Assembly: GCA_037576195.1 (NCBI GenBank)
Contig: CM075102.1
Span: forward strand, 1,922,001-1,986,000
Direction of reading: 5' to 3'
From: Phytoseiulus persimilis
Lineage: Eukaryota > Arthropoda > Arachnida > Mesostigmata > Phytoseiidae
Length of the DNA stretch: 64,000 bases
The position numbers and the translations under genes are program-made. How positions within the stretch are numbered: the first letter of the stretch is position 1; every line of letters starts with the position of its first letter. This document shows positions 22,766-33,180 of this stretch, piece after piece. The notes beneath the pieces were generated by a model, which was not told the DNA's origin, did no database searches, and saw only the letters and a list, made by a program, of their open reading frames with translations.

Positions 22766-24848
22766 AACCCAGAAAACGGCCCTCTCAAAGCCTTCCTCCC
22801 TCGGTGCTTTTCGGGCATATTCGCGGCCGCCTCGAATATTTCGGCTGACGGACAGTCTCCATCATACGATATCTTCCTGAGAAATGGCATTTCTCACATA
22901 TGGTACTCTCCGAGGTGGAATGCTACTCTGGGGCTTGCATACGGGCAGACTTCAATGAGTTGGTGTGTTCCAAGGAGATTTGAAACTCGAAGAACGGCCC
23001 GTGTCTGAGACCATTCACGATAATTCGATCCCTTGAGCCGACTTCTGGAGGAGAATTTTCGCTCTTTCATCCAGTCTCGCTCGTTGTGATTTCCGGCGTG
23101 CCTCCTTCGATGAAATTTTGTCTGAATATTCTGGCTATTCAAGAATCAAAATCGTGGTCGGGATCATCGTCATCCTCAGAAAGCGTGGATATATCCTCAA
23201 CAAGCTGCTGAACCGGGTGAATTTCTCGACAGGACAGATCTGCAGAGAAAAACTCCGAGCTTTAACCCACTGAGCAGATTTAGAATGAGAACATGCTCCC
23301 AGAATTGTGATCCTTCTCGCTCGGTTTCTTCTCTTTCTGAGATTGCAGCGTTCGTCGCAGATTGCCAGGAACCAAAAAAGAGGGGAAATGTTGTTGCGTG
23401 GAGCGAGTCGCCGCCGGAATGGTTCCGGAATCTGCGGCCACCCTCGACCTTCGGACCGAGGAGGAAATGAAAAAACTTCTGAAAACTCTCCGGCCCGACA
23501 ACTCAGGACGGAATTAGTCAAAACCATAATAAACAAACAGATATGTGTTTAGGAATATCTCGGAAACGTCCCGTTTGTTATGCCGACGCTACGGAAACAA
23601 TGGACGATTCAAAATGATGTCGGAAGGTACGACAACGATCCCCACCAGAGTGTTTTCAGATGCCAGTTCTCGCTGCAAGCTCGCGGGAAGAATTTTTCTC
23701 CAGTGTGGAGATCATGCTGACGGATTTGATGCGAACGATTTCTTCGGCGGTAGTTTGTGAACAACTCCAGGGTCGTTTCCCAGATCGCCGCGTCCGTTCA
23801 GAAGAGCGGAAGAATCGGTTGCGTTGGCTAGGGAAACCAAAACCGTGCGGGATAATATTTCAAAACTCCTCCACACTCAAATCCTGTCAATCATCGCCTC
23901 CTCGGATGACCTTCAAGTGGTGACAGGCACTCCGGGATCTCCAGTTTGGCCGAGGTCCACGACAAGACCATCGCAGAGACGAGCGGCGAGAGGAAAGACC
24001 GCCCGCTCGTCCAAGAGCCCACAGACGAGCGAAACAGTCAGGCAATGGAATGGATCATGGCTGGATAAAAAAAAGTTCTGCGGCCGGCGCCACGGATCCT
24101 CAGAAAAGCAATGCATCGACTGACAGACTCGCCAGGCCGTCAGGGCTTGACGCCGAAGCCATCAAAGAACATCAGTTTCTTCATTCCTCCGTACTTTCTG
24201 TGCTTCTTCTGGGAGAGCTCGACTTTTCCGAGTTACATACCGTGCGTAACTTACCATCAAGAGAAACGACAGGCAGACAACCCGCTCTGCCGTCATCAAC
24301 TTGAAGCCGGAATCGTAAAAAGCGAAAAAATATTCTGTAATTTGATTTTAACTGCAAGCGCCCAGCGGCTCCCGTTGTTGGGAAAGGACACGGAGGCTCC
24401 TGCAGGACCTCTTGCGTCAACAAGGGAACGAGAGAGGGAGAGGAAGTGATGCGGTCGATCTCGCTCAGCAAAAAGTTCCGGGTGACTCCGCAGGTTCCGA
24501 GCCATCCTTCGGGGCTGCAGCGCGGCGTCGTTCCTCCACAACAACCACCGAGACCGCTGTCCCGGTTCGCTCTGGAAGTCCTCCAGCCTGTCTCGCTGCT
24601 CACTTCCCGCCGGAGTCAGGGTTGGACGGCGGGTGTTGCAGTGAACAGCGTTCTTAAACGACGCGCTCTCTCGGGGAAGCATGTGGAGGCCGCGAAGAGA
24701 CGATGGAATCACATCTGGACAACACATCGGCGGAGGAGGTATGCGCGTTGGTGGTCTCAGAAGGAGAAGCAAAAAGAATATCGCCGGCGCTGCTCGAAAG
24801 GCTCTTTCGAGTCCGCTGCGACACGAAGCCGTCTCGCCCAAGAACGAT

Positions 24849-25214
24849 TCATGGTTGCGAGCTCCGATCTCCTGAAAGTTGTGATTCGCAATTCTCCACG
24901 AAGCGATGGAGAACGAGCGCAGAGTCTCGGCCCTCCACACCGGGGTCGGATCCCGTGCTCACGTAATGGCATCGCGGCTCGTAGCTTCTTGCACCCCATC
25001 GCCTCATTTCAAGCTCGGCCGACGGATGGAGGGGTGGATTGACGATATCAATCCATAGTTGGGTGATTGATGATCGAGTTCTGAACTCTCGAGCCCCGGT
25101 GAAACCCGAGATGACGGGAGTGTAGTACTGCGACCGAGCGTCAAATGCGTAACTCTTGGTATCACACGGGTCGATCAGCCAGAAGAGCGTCCCGACGCTG
25201 AAGGTAATCGACTT
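24849..25214 (-). CDS. Possible exon, unassigned protein
   Basis: On the - strand a good splice acceptor (TGCTGTATTCTCAG) is followed in frame by a hydrophobic and aromatic segment that includes FSVGTLFWLIDPCD and YYTPVISGFTGAREF. The first 60 codons prefer G or C at the third position, as the ppa and AASDHPPT genes do. The frame runs on to a stop at 24849, but the second half looks less protein-like, so the true exon may end earlier at a donor I cannot place. I do not recognise a family. There is no matching upstream exon, start or poly(A) signal that I could tie to it. It could still be chance. Confidence 0.2.
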   Translation of the reverse strand, partial: KSITFSVGTLFWLIDPCDTKSYAFDARSQYYTPVISGFTGAREFRTRSSITQLWIDIVNPPLHPSAELEMRRWGARSYEPRCHYVSTGSDPGVEGRDSALVLHRFVENCESQLSGDRSSQP

Positions 25215-25287
25215 CTGAGAATACAGCAACGTCAACCGAAGCTAAAGGGGCACTTCGAAAAAGTTTGAGCCTCAAATTGCAGCTCAC

Positions 25288-25325
25288 CAGGCAGGCAGGC
25301 AGACAAGCGAGCGAGCGAGCGAACA
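25288..25325. repeat. (GGCA)n(GAGC)n tetranucleotide tract
   Basis: GGCA units followed by GAGC/CGAG units. Confidence 0.8.
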
Positions 25326-27969
25326 GGTCGTTGAGGATGCCGTTCGACTCCGATCATCTTTCTCCCTAACACGTCCCGAAGTGGTTCTTCCACTCTTCCG
25401 TTCTTCAGATTTTCTTCCTGGCTGAACTTCGCAATCCCTCCCGGCTTCTCGTTTCCGGGAGCGGCGAGTTTCCAGAAAGGTCTCGAGAGAATTTTCTGGC
25501 GCAGCCATCAAGGCGTTTCGCCATCCAGCCGACGGAGTTCTCGATCATCGTCCCGCTCGCTGCTGTTCTCGGACTCTCTGAGTCCGGGACCCGTTCCCAA
25601 GAAGCTCCGACGCGGCTCGACCTGCCAGTCGCGACGAAGAACCCGAAGGGCGGTCCGAGAGGTACGCGGCAGCTCACAGGTGCTGCAAACTTCCCTCGTC
25701 TCGGACAGTCAGACATGAAAGAAGAAACTTCTCTCTTCTTCGAGCGGCAGAATCCTCGATTTTCGTCGAAGCGGGCTTTTTTGAAGCGACCATCGGCCAG
25801 GTAGGGCGGCCGGCGAGCGCTGAGTGGCCTATCGGCGTTCTTCAGATCTCAGGTATCCCATGGTTCCAGCGATCCGAGCCGGACCGGAGGAGAGGATCAA
25901 GAAAATGACCCTGTTCGGACTTCAATAATCATGAGAGCTCTGCCAGGAACTCCGAACAACCGGATCCCACTCTTGAAATGTTCGTCGAGCGCCCGGCCGA
26001 AGCCCCGCGAGCAAGAATGCTGTCTTCGAACCTGCCCTGTTCACCTCAAACAACCCCACATTTATGAGTCGAGATCAGCTACAGGAGATGGGGACGGCCA
26101 TGACACTCGAGGAGTGCCCAGTGAGACAGACGATCTCGGCCGGAAGCAAAGCTCCGTTTCTGGAGGGGAAAATCGCCGGCACACGATTCCGATTGGGATA
26201 TCGAAGCGTCATCGATGACGTCGCGAAACACGAGGAGCCGCAGATGACAATGTGCAACAGCGCTCGAGGAGAAAAGTAAAAGCCGCCGGGCTGGAAGAAA
26301 GTAGCGTTGGTCGGTGAAGTCCGAGGCCCTCGACCGTGAAGTCGTCAATGCCAAAACAGAGCCTCGTTCTACGGATCGCCTCGACGGCCATCTGCCCTCG
26401 ACCCTCGAGCCGTTCGCGGAAAACCATCTCTCGAGCCCGTCGGGCACGCCGAGCGGACCGGAGTTCGGCTCCTCGGCGTTTACGGTGCCGAAGAGCGCTA
26501 GATAGCCGCGACTCGCTTGACGCTCTCTGCGCAGAACCGCTCAATCAGAGAAGCCTTGGAAGTGATTCTGGGCGACGGAAACGCCAAAATTGGGCGCGTC
26601 TGGCCGAACTTTTTTTTTCTCACTGAGCGACTCGAATGAGTGCAGAAGTACACCAAGTACTATCTAGAATATATTCAACACGAATGTGTAGTGCTCTTCA
26701 AATGTATCACCACTGTCCTTATGAGCTATATAGAACGAGTACTGCAACTTCCGTGATTCCGTTTCGTGATTTCCAGTCCAGCGCAAGCGCCTCCGCGAGG
26801 AGTTCGGCAACATGCTTCCATCCGAGCAGACTCGCCGAGCAAAGCCGTCCGTCTCGCTCGAAGCCAGCTCGACCAAGCCTTGACGACGACGCGAGCTGCT
26901 TCGTCACGTTCAGAGCTGTCGGAAGCGTCCAAAATCTCAGAACATTCGATGCCATCGACTCCGAATTCGCAGGGAACCCAGAGGTTGGCGGCATCGCAAC
27001 AAGTCTGACGCTTTCGGAAGTCGGACTCGCAGTCGCTGCGCCGCAGTCACCCGGTTAGAAGTAGTCACGGGGAAATCTACTGACGTGTCTGAAGGTCGCT
27101 CCGATGGCGGGCAGCCCACAGAAAAACGTTTCCCGCACAAATGCGCACACTCATTCCGCCAGGCGGTCGGAAGCTCTGTTTGAGTTGTCCGCGGCGTTAC
27201 CTGTACGTCTTCAGTACGCTCACTTCTTCTGCTCATCAGCGGCCATCAAGGTTCAAGGAAGTGCTGCCAAGAACTTACAGCCGCCCGAGCAACTTCAGTG
27301 ATTTATGAATTTCCCGGAGTGAGCGGGTCGCGTTGCGGTGCTTGGTTTTATAATTTCTTTTTATGTTATCCTCGACTTGGTTCCCGCCACGGCCGAGCTT
27401 CCCGCTCCGAAACGCCTCCCGGTTTTTTTCCGGGGACGTGGGGAACGTTCCGGGACTGCATGGCGGTGGACGCAGCATCATGCACGGCTGTCGATCTTAT
27501 TACGCGATATGTAGTCCGCTTTCTGTGAAGAACCGTGGCTCGCTTGGACTGCCGTCGCTGCTGACTGCTCTCGCTGTGAATTGATTCGATGCGCTCGTCC
27601 GCGTCAGGGGGCGTTCGTCTCTTCTCCTGCTGAGACTGAAGACTGCGTGAACGTCGTCCGAGCTGACGATCCGTCCGCTTCGTTCACAAATCGACCGTCC
27701 AAGCTAAGCCGAACCGAGTCATCCGAAGTAAGCCAAGCCCCGTCACGTGTCCCGACAAGAGTACACCGGCCAACGGAACAAGATGTCAAGCGACAGAAGC
27801 GCGCGTGTCTTCGTGAACTGCGCGCCCGTCGCCTGACCGGGGAATAAAACGTCGGAATAGAGGCGATGGAAAAAAAAAAATCGATCCAGGATGGCCCGGC
27901 ACGAGGGCTTAGACCGTCTCGGGAGGGTCGACCCGAGCCGGCGGAGAGGTCTCAGCCTGAGTTCGCATC

Positions 27970-28041
27970 TCCGGCATGGTCTAGTGGCTAGGATACGTGG
28001 CTCTCACCCACGAGGCCCGGGTTCGATTCCCGGTGTCGGAA
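27970..28041 (+). tRNA. tRNA-Glu (CTC)
   Basis: 72-nt gene. The acceptor stem TCCGGCA pairs with TGTCGGA (one G-T pair). The anticodon loop CTCTCAC gives CTC. A box TGGTCTAGTGG and B box GGTTCGATTCC are intact; there is no intron or encoded CCA. The next tRNA (Gln) begins after only four bases, with no T run between, so the two are probably made as one precursor. Confidence 0.97.
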
Positions 28042-28045
28042 AACA

Positions 28046-28117
28046 GGTTCCATGGTGTAATGGTTAGCACTCTGGACTCTGAATCCAGCGATCCGAGTTC
28101 AAATCTCGGTGGAACCT
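28046..28117 (+). tRNA. tRNA-Gln (CTG)
   Basis: 72-nt gene starting GGTTCCATGGTG and ending GGAACC plus discriminator T. The anticodon loop ACTCTGAAT region gives CTG, and the B box is AGTTCAAATCT. As far as I can recall, the sequence is identical or nearly so to the conserved animal tRNA-Gln-CTG. It follows tRNA-Glu by four bases and is terminated by TTTTT at 28121-28125. Confidence 0.97.
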
Positions 28118-28120
28118 GAC

Positions 28121-28125
28121 TTTTT
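28121..28125 (+). terminator. Pol III terminator of the Glu-Gln tRNA pair
   Basis: TTTTT, three bases after tRNA-Gln. It is the only T run that could end transcription of the pair. Confidence 0.85.
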
Positions 28126-28599
28126 GCTGGGCTCGCTGCTCCTCGAGTTTGAAACCGTTGTCGTGATTCCTCCCGTTCGTTTCCGCATCCAAGCACGTGA
28201 TGGAGTGAAATTCTCTGCCGGCGATCGAATTATGGAACGATTAGGTGCTCGGAGCGTTCGGGAAGTGATGTGGGAAGCGGCAGTGGAGATGTATCTCGGA
28301 GGACTTGCTGTCGCAACTTGCTTCATTGGACACTGAAACTCGAGCTAGATGCGCAGCCCTCCAGCAGCGGTCGCATCGTATGAGAAAAAATCCTAATTGA
28401 AACTCAAACTCATTCCCAATCTCCATCGCTGATAATTCCAAGACTGCCTTGAGAGTGTGGGTGAGAACAGAAATTATTTCAGAGGTTCTGGACGATCTTT
28501 CTTTAAGCGGACCTTTCCTGAAGGCATAATAACTAGACGGACGGGCCCTCCGATCGGAGAGGGCTCTGTACATACTTGTCAATAAACTAACGGACGCAC

Positions 28600-28953
28600 A
28601 TGTTTGGGCGATTCGTATGTTTTTTGTGCACAGTAAACTGTGTGCAGGCTACGGCCCCGCCTATCCCCTGCCTCAACTCCGTTACTGAGCGAATCACCTC
28701 GCCTCGTCGAGGTGCCAGGAAAACTTGCGGCCGTCGCATGGATGGCGCCGAAATCTGTAATCGATTGAAGCCGATTACCTGCCTGGAAACCGCGAAAAAA
28801 ATTACTCAACGACCGCCGTGGAAAAGTGGTCCGCACGTGATGCAGGCACTAGAAAATGTTCAATCATGGTTCCAACGACTGCCAACTCCGAACCCGAACA
28901 AATACTGCGGGAATTGTATCGAACTGCAGGACCAAGAATGTAACCAGAACTGA
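28600..28953 (+). CDS. Small cysteine-rich, possibly secreted protein; not recognised
   Basis: An ATG-initiated ORF of 117 codons. Residues 1-19 (FVCFLCTVNCVQA core) could be a short signal peptide with cleavage near A17 or A19. The remainder has seven cysteines (24, 43, 53, 61, 103, 106, 114), ending in a CxxC and a final Cys, and a basic stretch PRRGARK at 35-41 that could be a processing site. An ATTAAA poly(A)-like signal lies at 29043-29048, 90 bp after the stop. I do not recognise the family; the cysteine spacing (18, 9, 7, 41, 2, 7) matches no fold I can name. It may be a complete small gene, one exon of a larger gene, or chance. The odd cysteine count argues for caution. A 12-bp palindrome (CTCCGATCGGAG) lies about 45 bp upstream. 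Confidence 0.3.
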   Translation: MFGRFVCFLCTVNCVQATAPPIPCLNSVTERITSPRRGARKTCGRRMDGAEICNRLKPITCLETAKKITQRPPWKSGPHVMQALENVQSWFQRLPTPNPNKYCGNCIELQDQECNQN

Positions 28954-29042
28954 TTTGAGCATCTCCTTAGAGCGTTCGCCACAGGAAACCCAAACTTTGA
29001 CCGCTGTATAGTTTCGGGGCTACGCTGTGATTCGACGAGACG

Positions 29043-29048
29043 ATTAAA
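29043..29048 (+). promoter_or_regulatory. Possible polyadenylation signal (ATTAAA)
   Basis: ATTAAA, the commonest variant signal, 90 bp after the stop of the cysteine-rich ORF. It has meaning only if that ORF is a real gene. Confidence 0.25.
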
Positions 29049-29945
29049 TGTTATTACGAACCTTATCGTAGCTGGTTCCAGTCGTCACGTGATTGTGGGC
29101 TCCTTGTAACGGTTTGTGTAGAGATGTTATCTCTGGAGGTGTCGAGCTCTATTACATTTAATGATCGTCCGATGGTGTTCCGGCGTCTGCTGCTCGCGGT
29201 CCGGGGGTCCCGACGATTCCGAAGATACTGGCGCTCGGGCTCCACGAACGGAGGAATGAAGCAATGCTCAATAAGCGCTTCGAGAGCCCGCGTTTCCCCC
29301 AGGAGACGCAGGCGGCCAGATCTTCGAGATCCGATCGGGAGACCGCGATGCAACCGACGAAGCATTTGACGCGGAGGACCTTGCTGGTGGGAATTTGCTC
29401 AGTTGAGGCATCCCGAGCACATGCCTGGAGTTCGAGGAAGACAACCGCATTCGTATAGGTTTGTACACGAAGGGACGCAAAATGGACCTCGCAAGGTGAG
29501 ACTTTCGCGAGTCCTTCGCGCTAGCTGTTCCAGAAACGCAGGACGCTCGGAATTGTGTAATGGCTCAACCAGACTCAGCATGAAAGATATGTTATAAATA
29601 CCTCAGACCGCAACGCTGGACTCTTATGTCCGACCATCATCTCGTCGTGCGTCCGCCTGGAGGTTTTTCTGTCCGTTGCTCGGTCGGTCCATCTATCGTA
29701 ATGCTTTGTTTAGCTGACTTCAGCCTTCTGCCGAGCGGCGGCGGCGGCGGCGCCAGGCGGTCACTGCCAAGGCCACGGTGATATAATTCTGAGATGGCCG
29801 CGCTTCAGAATTCAACAATAGAAATGCCGGATGCGGTCGGCACGCACACAAGGAACCATTCGAAGCCATTGACGAAAGAGAAAGCGCTTCCAGACAGAAC
29901 TAGCGAGCCATCCAGCCAGCTACACACAAACGGCAGGAGGATTGC

Positions 29946-29966
29946 TGGCCGGCCGGCCGGTCGGCC
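29946..29966. repeat. (GGCC)n tetranucleotide tract
   Basis: About four GGCC units passing into GGTC. Confidence 0.75.
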
Positions 29967-31149
29967 AACTCGCTCGATCGGATGGACAGAAGATGCTTCG
30001 CGTCCGCGCGTCTGTCCAATTGTTCCCCGGGACCGTTCGCAGGTTTATCCATTCGTCCTGCGCAGCCTCGACTCAGTCAGTGTTTCGGCTCGGCGGATTG
30101 TCGCTGGTTTGTTTGTTCGTCTATCAGCCGAGATTCCAGTCAGTCATGCATTTGGGGAACTCCAGTGCTCCATGATCGCTCCATTACTCTCCGGGCAACG
30201 GAGGCGGCAGCGGCGACAAATTTCCCAAATGAGAGGTTCTCACTCGGAGAGCCTTTTTCTCAGCGGCTCAATTATAGGTTGTAGCGCTCGTCGCCGACGT
30301 CGATTTTTTTTTCAAAATATTGCGTCTGCAGCAGTTTGTCACGGGGTATCCCCATTGTGAGTCGCTCAGAGACGTACGGTCAGACCCTCCGTCCGTCTGT
30401 GGTAACAGTCGTCTTCTTTCGGAATGTTGCCAATCGTTGATCATTGTGATTTGATCGCTGGCGTCCGAAACTCATTCCGTACAATGGTCAAGGATTCGAC
30501 TGTGACGCCTACTACGCGACTCGCAGTACATAGGTACATACACACTTGTACAAATTACAGGCCAGTGTACAACAGAGCCCACGAAACGTTCAAATCTTTG
30601 AATTCGTGAGTCAGCCCGACAAGTATCGTCGTTGTTCATCGGGCTCTGCCGCGAAGACGATGCGCGGGTTTTTTGTTCCCAGTTAAAGTCTCAAATACAG
30701 TGTTCGAAGTTCACCTCCGTGATCTTCAACAGGACCGATACAGTGACGTTATTCGCGAGAATTTCAGGGAGCCGACGCGATGGGAATGGTGTGCTTGCCG
30801 ATTTGTGACTCGAAGCTTTTCAGCTGGTTGGCATCACAGGCATGGAAACATTCCGAGCACGCGCAGAGTTCCAAAGTCGGGTACTGCCAAAGCCCAGGAG
30901 CTAATTTGCCGCAGCGCAGCTTCTAGCCATCGGGGGTCTCCGCTGCCTCTTTCCAAGCTCTCGCGAAAGGTTTTTGTTGGAAGCTTGACGCAACCTGGCT
31001 GAGTAGCGCAAGGAGGTTTCGTTCCAGGTCGTGTCCCGGCACAAGCCCGAAGACAAGGCGACTGTCGACACTTGTTGTGTGGACGCGTCGACCCCTCGGC
31101 CTTCTCGTCGATGCAATCAACGAGACGGTTTGCCGCAGAGATCCTAGCC

Positions 31150-31169
31150 TGCATGCATGCATGCATGCT
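31150..31169. repeat. (GCAT)n self-complementary tetranucleotide repeat
   Basis: Four to five GCAT units. The unit is its own reverse complement in a shifted register, so the tract is also a palindrome. Confidence 0.85.
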
Positions 31170-31443
31170 CGCACGCTAGCATGTTTCAGAGTCTGCGAAT
31201 TCTCTTGTTCCCTTTATCGATGTTCGCCGTCGGGAACGAAAAGTCTGACAAGCCGCTGGATGGCGTGCGGAGTCCGATTAACTTACTCTACCATGCGGGC
31301 GGGCAGCTAGGCGGGTACCCGTTCGACCGGTCACCAGTTCGCGCTGCCTCTCGCGTTTCGCTCGCCCCTCGCGACAGTCGTCCGAGCGTTGACTCGTTCG
31401 CTAAGAGTTTGAGCTCCTCCGCTAGAGCTCCTCTCTGGAACCA

Positions 31444-31450
31444 TATATAA
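31444..31450 (+). promoter_or_regulatory. TATA-like element upstream of tRNA-Gly
   Basis: TATATAA starts 39 bp before the tRNA-Gly gene. Upstream TATA-like sequences at about -30 are known to help Pol III transcription of some arthropod tRNA genes. None of the other tRNA genes here has an equally clear one. Confidence 0.4.
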
Positions 31451-31482
31451 CGCTCCAGAATCCAGACGGTTTCGTATGTACA

Positions 31483-31553
31483 GCGTCGGTGGTTCAGTGG
31501 TAGAATACTCGCCTGCCACGCGGGTGGCCCGGGTTCGATTCCCGGCCGACGCA
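31483..31553 (+). tRNA. tRNA-Gly (GCC)
   Basis: 71-nt gene. GCGTCGG pairs fully with CCGACGC; discriminator A. The anticodon loop CTGCCAC gives GCC. A box TGGTTCAGTGG and B box GGTTCGATTCC are standard. A TTTT terminator follows at once, and a TATATAA element lies 39 bp upstream. Confidence 0.97.
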
Positions 31554-31557
31554 TTTT
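31554..31557 (+). terminator. Pol III terminator of tRNA-Gly
   Basis: TTTT directly after the discriminator base. Confidence 0.8.
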
Positions 31558-31800
31558 CATGGCGCGTTCGCATTTTTGAGCGTCGCGAGCTGCTGCAAAA
31601 ACCTGTCTGTTGGCCGAGCGGATGTGGTCACCGAGTCCGATGAGATCACAGCCGCGCTTTCGAACGGCTCCATACGGGACGCTTGTCACGCTCTGCGATC
31701 TCAGATAGAAACATCAAGTTGCATAATTCCATTTCGGCGGATTGGCGAGAGTCGATGTCGGCTGCTTAATGCTGCTCGCTATGCTTAATCGTATCATGGA

Positions 31801-31840
31801 GCGGCCGGTCGGGCGGGCGGGCGGGCAGGCCGGCAGCCAG
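31801..31840. repeat. (GGGC)n/(GGCC)n tetranucleotide tract
   Basis: GCGG, CGGT and GGGC units passing into GGCA/GGCC. Confidence 0.8.
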
Positions 31841-33132
31841 GGGCCTCCCTGGAAGCATGAAGATCGCATTAACGCCTCAGTCAAGGTTGATGCTTCCTCA
31901 AACTGGCGAAAGGTGCGACCGATCCGCCGTTCACGACGAATCAGAGGCCCAGAAAATAAGAAAGTCTCGCTGTCGAAGATCCTTTCGGTGCTTGCCTTGC
32001 GTCCCCTGTCTCACCTAGATCTGGCAGAGCTGGTCGGCGTTTCAGTCGTTCGGATGTGGCCGTTGTCAAGAGACGGTACAGGACAAAGTAGTTGCGAGTT
32101 CTGAAATGCATGTCTCCCGCCGCCCTGACCAGAATTGCCGCTTGGAAAGGTGCCAATTCGGCTAACCTTCGCCTCCTGTGCGGTGACAGCGCGGGCTTTA
32201 GCAAACATCGGGAAATTCGTTCCTCTGCGGCGCTTCGTGAACATCAGCGAAAACCGATACATCTCTGATTCTCCCACTATGGGAGCCGGAGTGAATGAAT
32301 GTGCGAGCGAGCCAGCGCAATGACGACGTGCTTCTCCGAAAAAAAGCAGACCGACCCAGGAGAAGAAATGGCAAGGAACCCGATTCTCTAACCAACCAGA
32401 GAGTTGTCACCGGGCTGAGGTTCGACGCAGATGTTCGGTCTTTTGTCGAGGCGCAGCGGAATCCTTCACGAGCAATGGGACGCATTCGACAACGAGCCGC
32501 GGACCGAAGCTTCGTCAACAGGAATCGGATGGGAAGATGAACAAGATCATCGTTTGAACTTGAGGCGCTCAATTTACCCATGAAGAACCATTTACCGAAA
32601 AGCAAAGCAGCTTTTCGCTCGTTCATGGGCACGATGCCCTGGAATGACGGCGGCGGCTGCCGCAACGACGATCGTAAATGTAATGTAACGACGAAGCCAC
32701 GATACTTGACAGAACGATCCAGTCAGCGAAACTAAGTAAGTGAAACCGACAGAGATTTGACAACGGTTCATCGGGAACAGCAAACCAAAGAAGCGGCGGG
32801 TCTTTCATAGCTGCCACAACATAATTTAGAACATCGACATTTTGGAACCGTTAAGGTGATTCTTTCTTCGGCTAACTCCTCCTGCTGCTCTCCTCTTCTC
32901 CCCCTTTCCGCCGTCGCCGTTACCGCCGCCAGTGCCAATATAACTTCCCCTGGGGTTTTGCAGCGGGCGGAGGGAACACAACTTAGACGCGGCAACCAGC
33001 CGGCGGGGAAGGCAACCACAGAAATTGTCAATCTTATATGTACATGGGCCTCTTGGTTGAGGCACCGCCGAAGATTTCGCTGTCTCGCTGCCGCCGCTCC
33101 GACTTTTGATGCTGGATCAGGCGAGCAAGGGA

Positions 33133-33180
33133 AGGCAAGGTAGGCAGGCAGGCGGGCGAGCGGGCGGGCAGGCAGGCAGG
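33133..33180. repeat. (GGCA)n(GGCG)n tetranucleotide tract
   Basis: GGCA units, then GGCG, then GGCA again. Confidence 0.85.

Larger units (their letters stand above)
15119..27969. other. Long intergenic region rich in tetranucleotide tracts
   Basis: No recognised gene in about 12.9 kb. It contains the tetranucleotide tracts and the 10-bp hairpin listed separately. Two protein-like segments are noted but unassigned: 24849-25214 (-), which follows a good splice acceptor, and 23660-24000 (+), with amphipathic helical sequence in two different frames. The other open frames, up to 235 codons, lack any motif and often cross repeats. Confidence 0.45.
28954..31443. other. Intergenic region, no recognised gene
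   Basis: The largest frame (29794-30360 +, 188 codons, ATG start) crosses a GGCC tract and has no motif. A (GGC)n run lies at about 29744-29758 and a GCAT repeat at 31150-31169. Confidence 0.45.
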
